Positions 4,534 through 5,736 of a stretch of 5,736 nucleotides of DNA are shown in pieces. Under the pieces are notes generated by a model. That model saw only the letters and a program-made list of their open reading frames with translations, was not told where the DNA came from and ran no database searches. The position numbers and the translations under genes were made by a program. Each line of letters starts with the position of its first letter. Position 1 is the stretch's first letter. The DNA comes from Methanoregulaceae archaeon (GTDB lineage Archaea; Halobacteriota; Methanomicrobia; Methanomicrobiales; Methanospirillaceae), in NCBI GenBank assembly GCA_013331415.1, contig DUGL01000181.1, forward strand, positions 3,247 to 8,982. The letters are read 5' to 3'.

Positions 4534-5691
4534 ATGGAAGAAACCATGCTCAGTTCGGGTGGCGACCCTGAGATCAGCTGGAAGCTGAAGGTTCAGGATC
4601 TCGAGTCCCAGCTCCTTGACCTCAAGGTCAAGAACGATGAACTGGTCCGTGAGGTCGCGCAGCTCAAGCGCGAAAATAATCAGCTCAAGCGGATGCCCCT
4701 CTTCGTTGCCGTTGTCATTGACCTCCTTGGGAAAGGGGAGGTCTACCTGAGACAGCAGGGAAATAACCAGGAATATATCACCCATGTAAACGATGAACTG
4801 TTCCGCCAGCTCAAGCCCGGTACAAAAGTTGCGGTGAACAATGCCCTCTCGATCGTCCGGATCGTCGGCAATATCTTTGATGCACGGGTCAGGGTGATGG
4901 AGCTGGAAGAGTCGCCGGATATCACCTTTGAAAATATCGGGGGGCTCCTCAAAGAGATTGAAGAGGTCCGCGAGGCGGTTGAATATCCGCTCACCCGTCC
5001 TGAGATATTTGAACGCGTGGGCGTGGAACCGCCGAAAGGTATCCTGCTCTTCGGGCCGCCCGGCACGGGAAAGACCCTGATCGCCAAGGCTGTGGCGCAC
5101 GAGGCCCGGGCGACGTTCATCAGGATGTCGGGGAGCGAGCTCGTCCACAAGTATATTGGTGAAGGGGCACAGCTCGTTCGGGAGCTCTTCCTGCTTGCGC
5201 GGGAAAAGTCCCCCTCTATTGTGTTCATCGATGAGATCGATGCCGTCGGCTCCACGAGGACCAATGACGGGACATCGGGGAGTGCGGAGGTTCAGCGGAC
5301 CCTGATGCAGCTCCTTGCCGAGATGGACGGGTTTGACAACCGGGGGGATGTCCGGATCATGGCCGCGACCAACCGGGTGGACATGCTCGATCCCGCCCTG
5401 CTGCGTCCCGGCCGGTTCGACCGTGTCATTTCAATCCCGCTCCCTGACAAGGGAGCACGGCGGGAGATCCTGAAGATCCATGCAAGGAAGATGACCCTCA
5501 TCGATGTCGATTTCGAGCGGATCATGGAGATGACCGAGAACGCGACCGGTGCAGACCTCCAGGCCATCTGCCGCGAGGCCGGCATGATGGCGGTCCGGAA
5601 AGAAGCGACCGGGGTCTCCCAGGACGACTTTGAGAAGGCAGTCCGGAAGGTGAAGGCCGAGGTCATCGCCGACCTCCGGATGTATACCTGA
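4534..5691 (+). CDS. pan: Proteasome-activating nucleotidase (PAN), AAA+ ATPase
   Basis: A 385-residue subunit of the hexameric cytosolic ATPase that unfolds proteins and threads them into the archaeal 20S proteasome. Domains in order are an N-terminal coiled coil (about 17-53, heptad-like LESQLLDLKVKNDELV), Pro55 at the junction where PAN subunits have their cis/trans kink, an OB domain (about 56-120), and the AAA+ module with Walker A GPPGTGKT (174-181), pore loop KYIGEGA (206-212), Walker B IVFIDE (229-234), sensor-1 AATN (277-280) and Arg-finger segment RPGRFDR (291-297). The C-terminus ends Met-Tyr-Thr, an intact HbYX motif for docking on the 20S α-ring. All catalytic residues are present. 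The protein is shorter than the 430-residue Methanocaldococcus PAN, the difference being mainly at the N-terminus. No ribosome binding site precedes the ATG, so a leaderless mRNA is likely; an in-frame ATG at 4546 is an alternative that would remove four residues. No proteasome core gene lies nearby. Confidence 0.97.
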   Translation: MEETMLSSGGDPEISWKLKVQDLESQLLDLKVKNDELVREVAQLKRENNQLKRMPLFVAVVIDLLGKGEVYLRQQGNNQEYITHVNDELFRQLKPGTKVAVNNALSIVRIVGNIFDARVRVMELEESPDITFENIGGLLKEIEEVREAVEYPLTRPEIFERVGVEPPKGILLFGPPGTGKTLIAKAVAHEARATFIRMSGSELVHKYIGEGAQLVRELFLLAREKSPSIVFIDEIDAVGSTRTNDGTSGSAEVQRTLMQLLAEMDGFDNRGDVRIMAATNRVDMLDPALLRPGRFDRVISIPLPDKGARREILKIHARKMTLIDVDFERIMEMTENATGADLQAICREAGMMAVRKEATGVSQDDFEKAVRKVKAEVIADLRMYT

Positions 5692-5705
5692 TTATCTCTC
5701 TTTTT
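5692..5705 (+). terminator. T-rich stretch after PAN
   Basis: Directly after the stop codon the plus strand reads TTATCTCTCTTTTT, and pyrimidine-rich sequence continues to about 5722. Archaeal RNA polymerase commonly ends transcription at such T-runs without a hairpin. The last bases (5723-5736) are too few to tell whether another gene begins. Confidence 0.5.
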
Positions 5706-5736
5706 GCCTCCTCGCTCTTCTCTGTGGGCGGAATGA

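Noticed and set aside
4525..5148. 207-codon minus-strand open frame opposite PAN
   Set aside because: It is complementary to the highly conserved PAN coiled coil, OB and Walker A region. Such open antisense frames follow from PAN codon use.

Overview
The window looks like a piece of the chromosome of a methanogenic archaeon, most likely of the order Methanomicrobiales (Methanoregula/Methanolinea-like). The reasons are a proteasome-activating nucleotidase (PAN) with a C-terminal HbYX motif, an aconitase-X type small subunit of the archaeal mevalonate pathway, a MJ1487-like radical SAM protein, a SlyD-like archaeal FKBP, A/T-rich TATA-like boxes in place of bacterial -35/-10 promoters, and fairly high G+C. 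The taxonomic placement is inference from protein resemblance, not from a search.

Layout, left to right. The 5' part of an FKBP-type prolyl isomerase gene runs off the left edge on the minus strand (<1-290). A 269-base spacer (291-559) holds its promoter and ribosome binding site, a few inverted repeats and T-runs, and no convincing gene. Next, on the minus strand, is a small secreted Cys-rich protein (560-1096) made of five 14-residue CxPCVF-type repeats; it is the least familiar gene here. Divergent from it, on the plus strand, is a CYTH-domain protein annotated in databases as class IV adenylate cyclase (1224-1754). Its 3' end overlaps by 11 bases the 3' end of a convergent metallophosphoesterase gene (1744-2385). 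That gene is joined by an ATGA overlap to an upstream radical SAM gene (2382-3500), so the two are probably translated as a coupled pair. A strong hairpin followed by a T-run (3531-3578) separates this pair from a small lipoprotein gene (3601-4029), which is preceded by the small subunit of phosphomevalonate dehydratase (4067-4489). All four of these genes read on the minus strand. A 44-base divergent promoter region then separates them from the plus-strand PAN gene (4534-5691), which ends in a T-rich stretch at the right edge.

Functionally the window is mostly housekeeping: protein folding (FKBP), regulated proteolysis (PAN with the 20S proteasome) and isoprenoid lipid precursor synthesis (phosphomevalonate dehydratase). 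It also holds three genes of unclear physiological role (CYTH protein, radical SAM protein, metallophosphoesterase) and two exported proteins, one a lipid-anchored protein with a Thr/Pro-rich linker and the other the Cys-repeat protein. No tRNA, rRNA, CRISPR array, insertion sequence or prophage feature was seen. No convincing new multi-gene system is visible; the Cys-repeat protein and the coupled radical SAM/phosphoesterase pair are the best leads.
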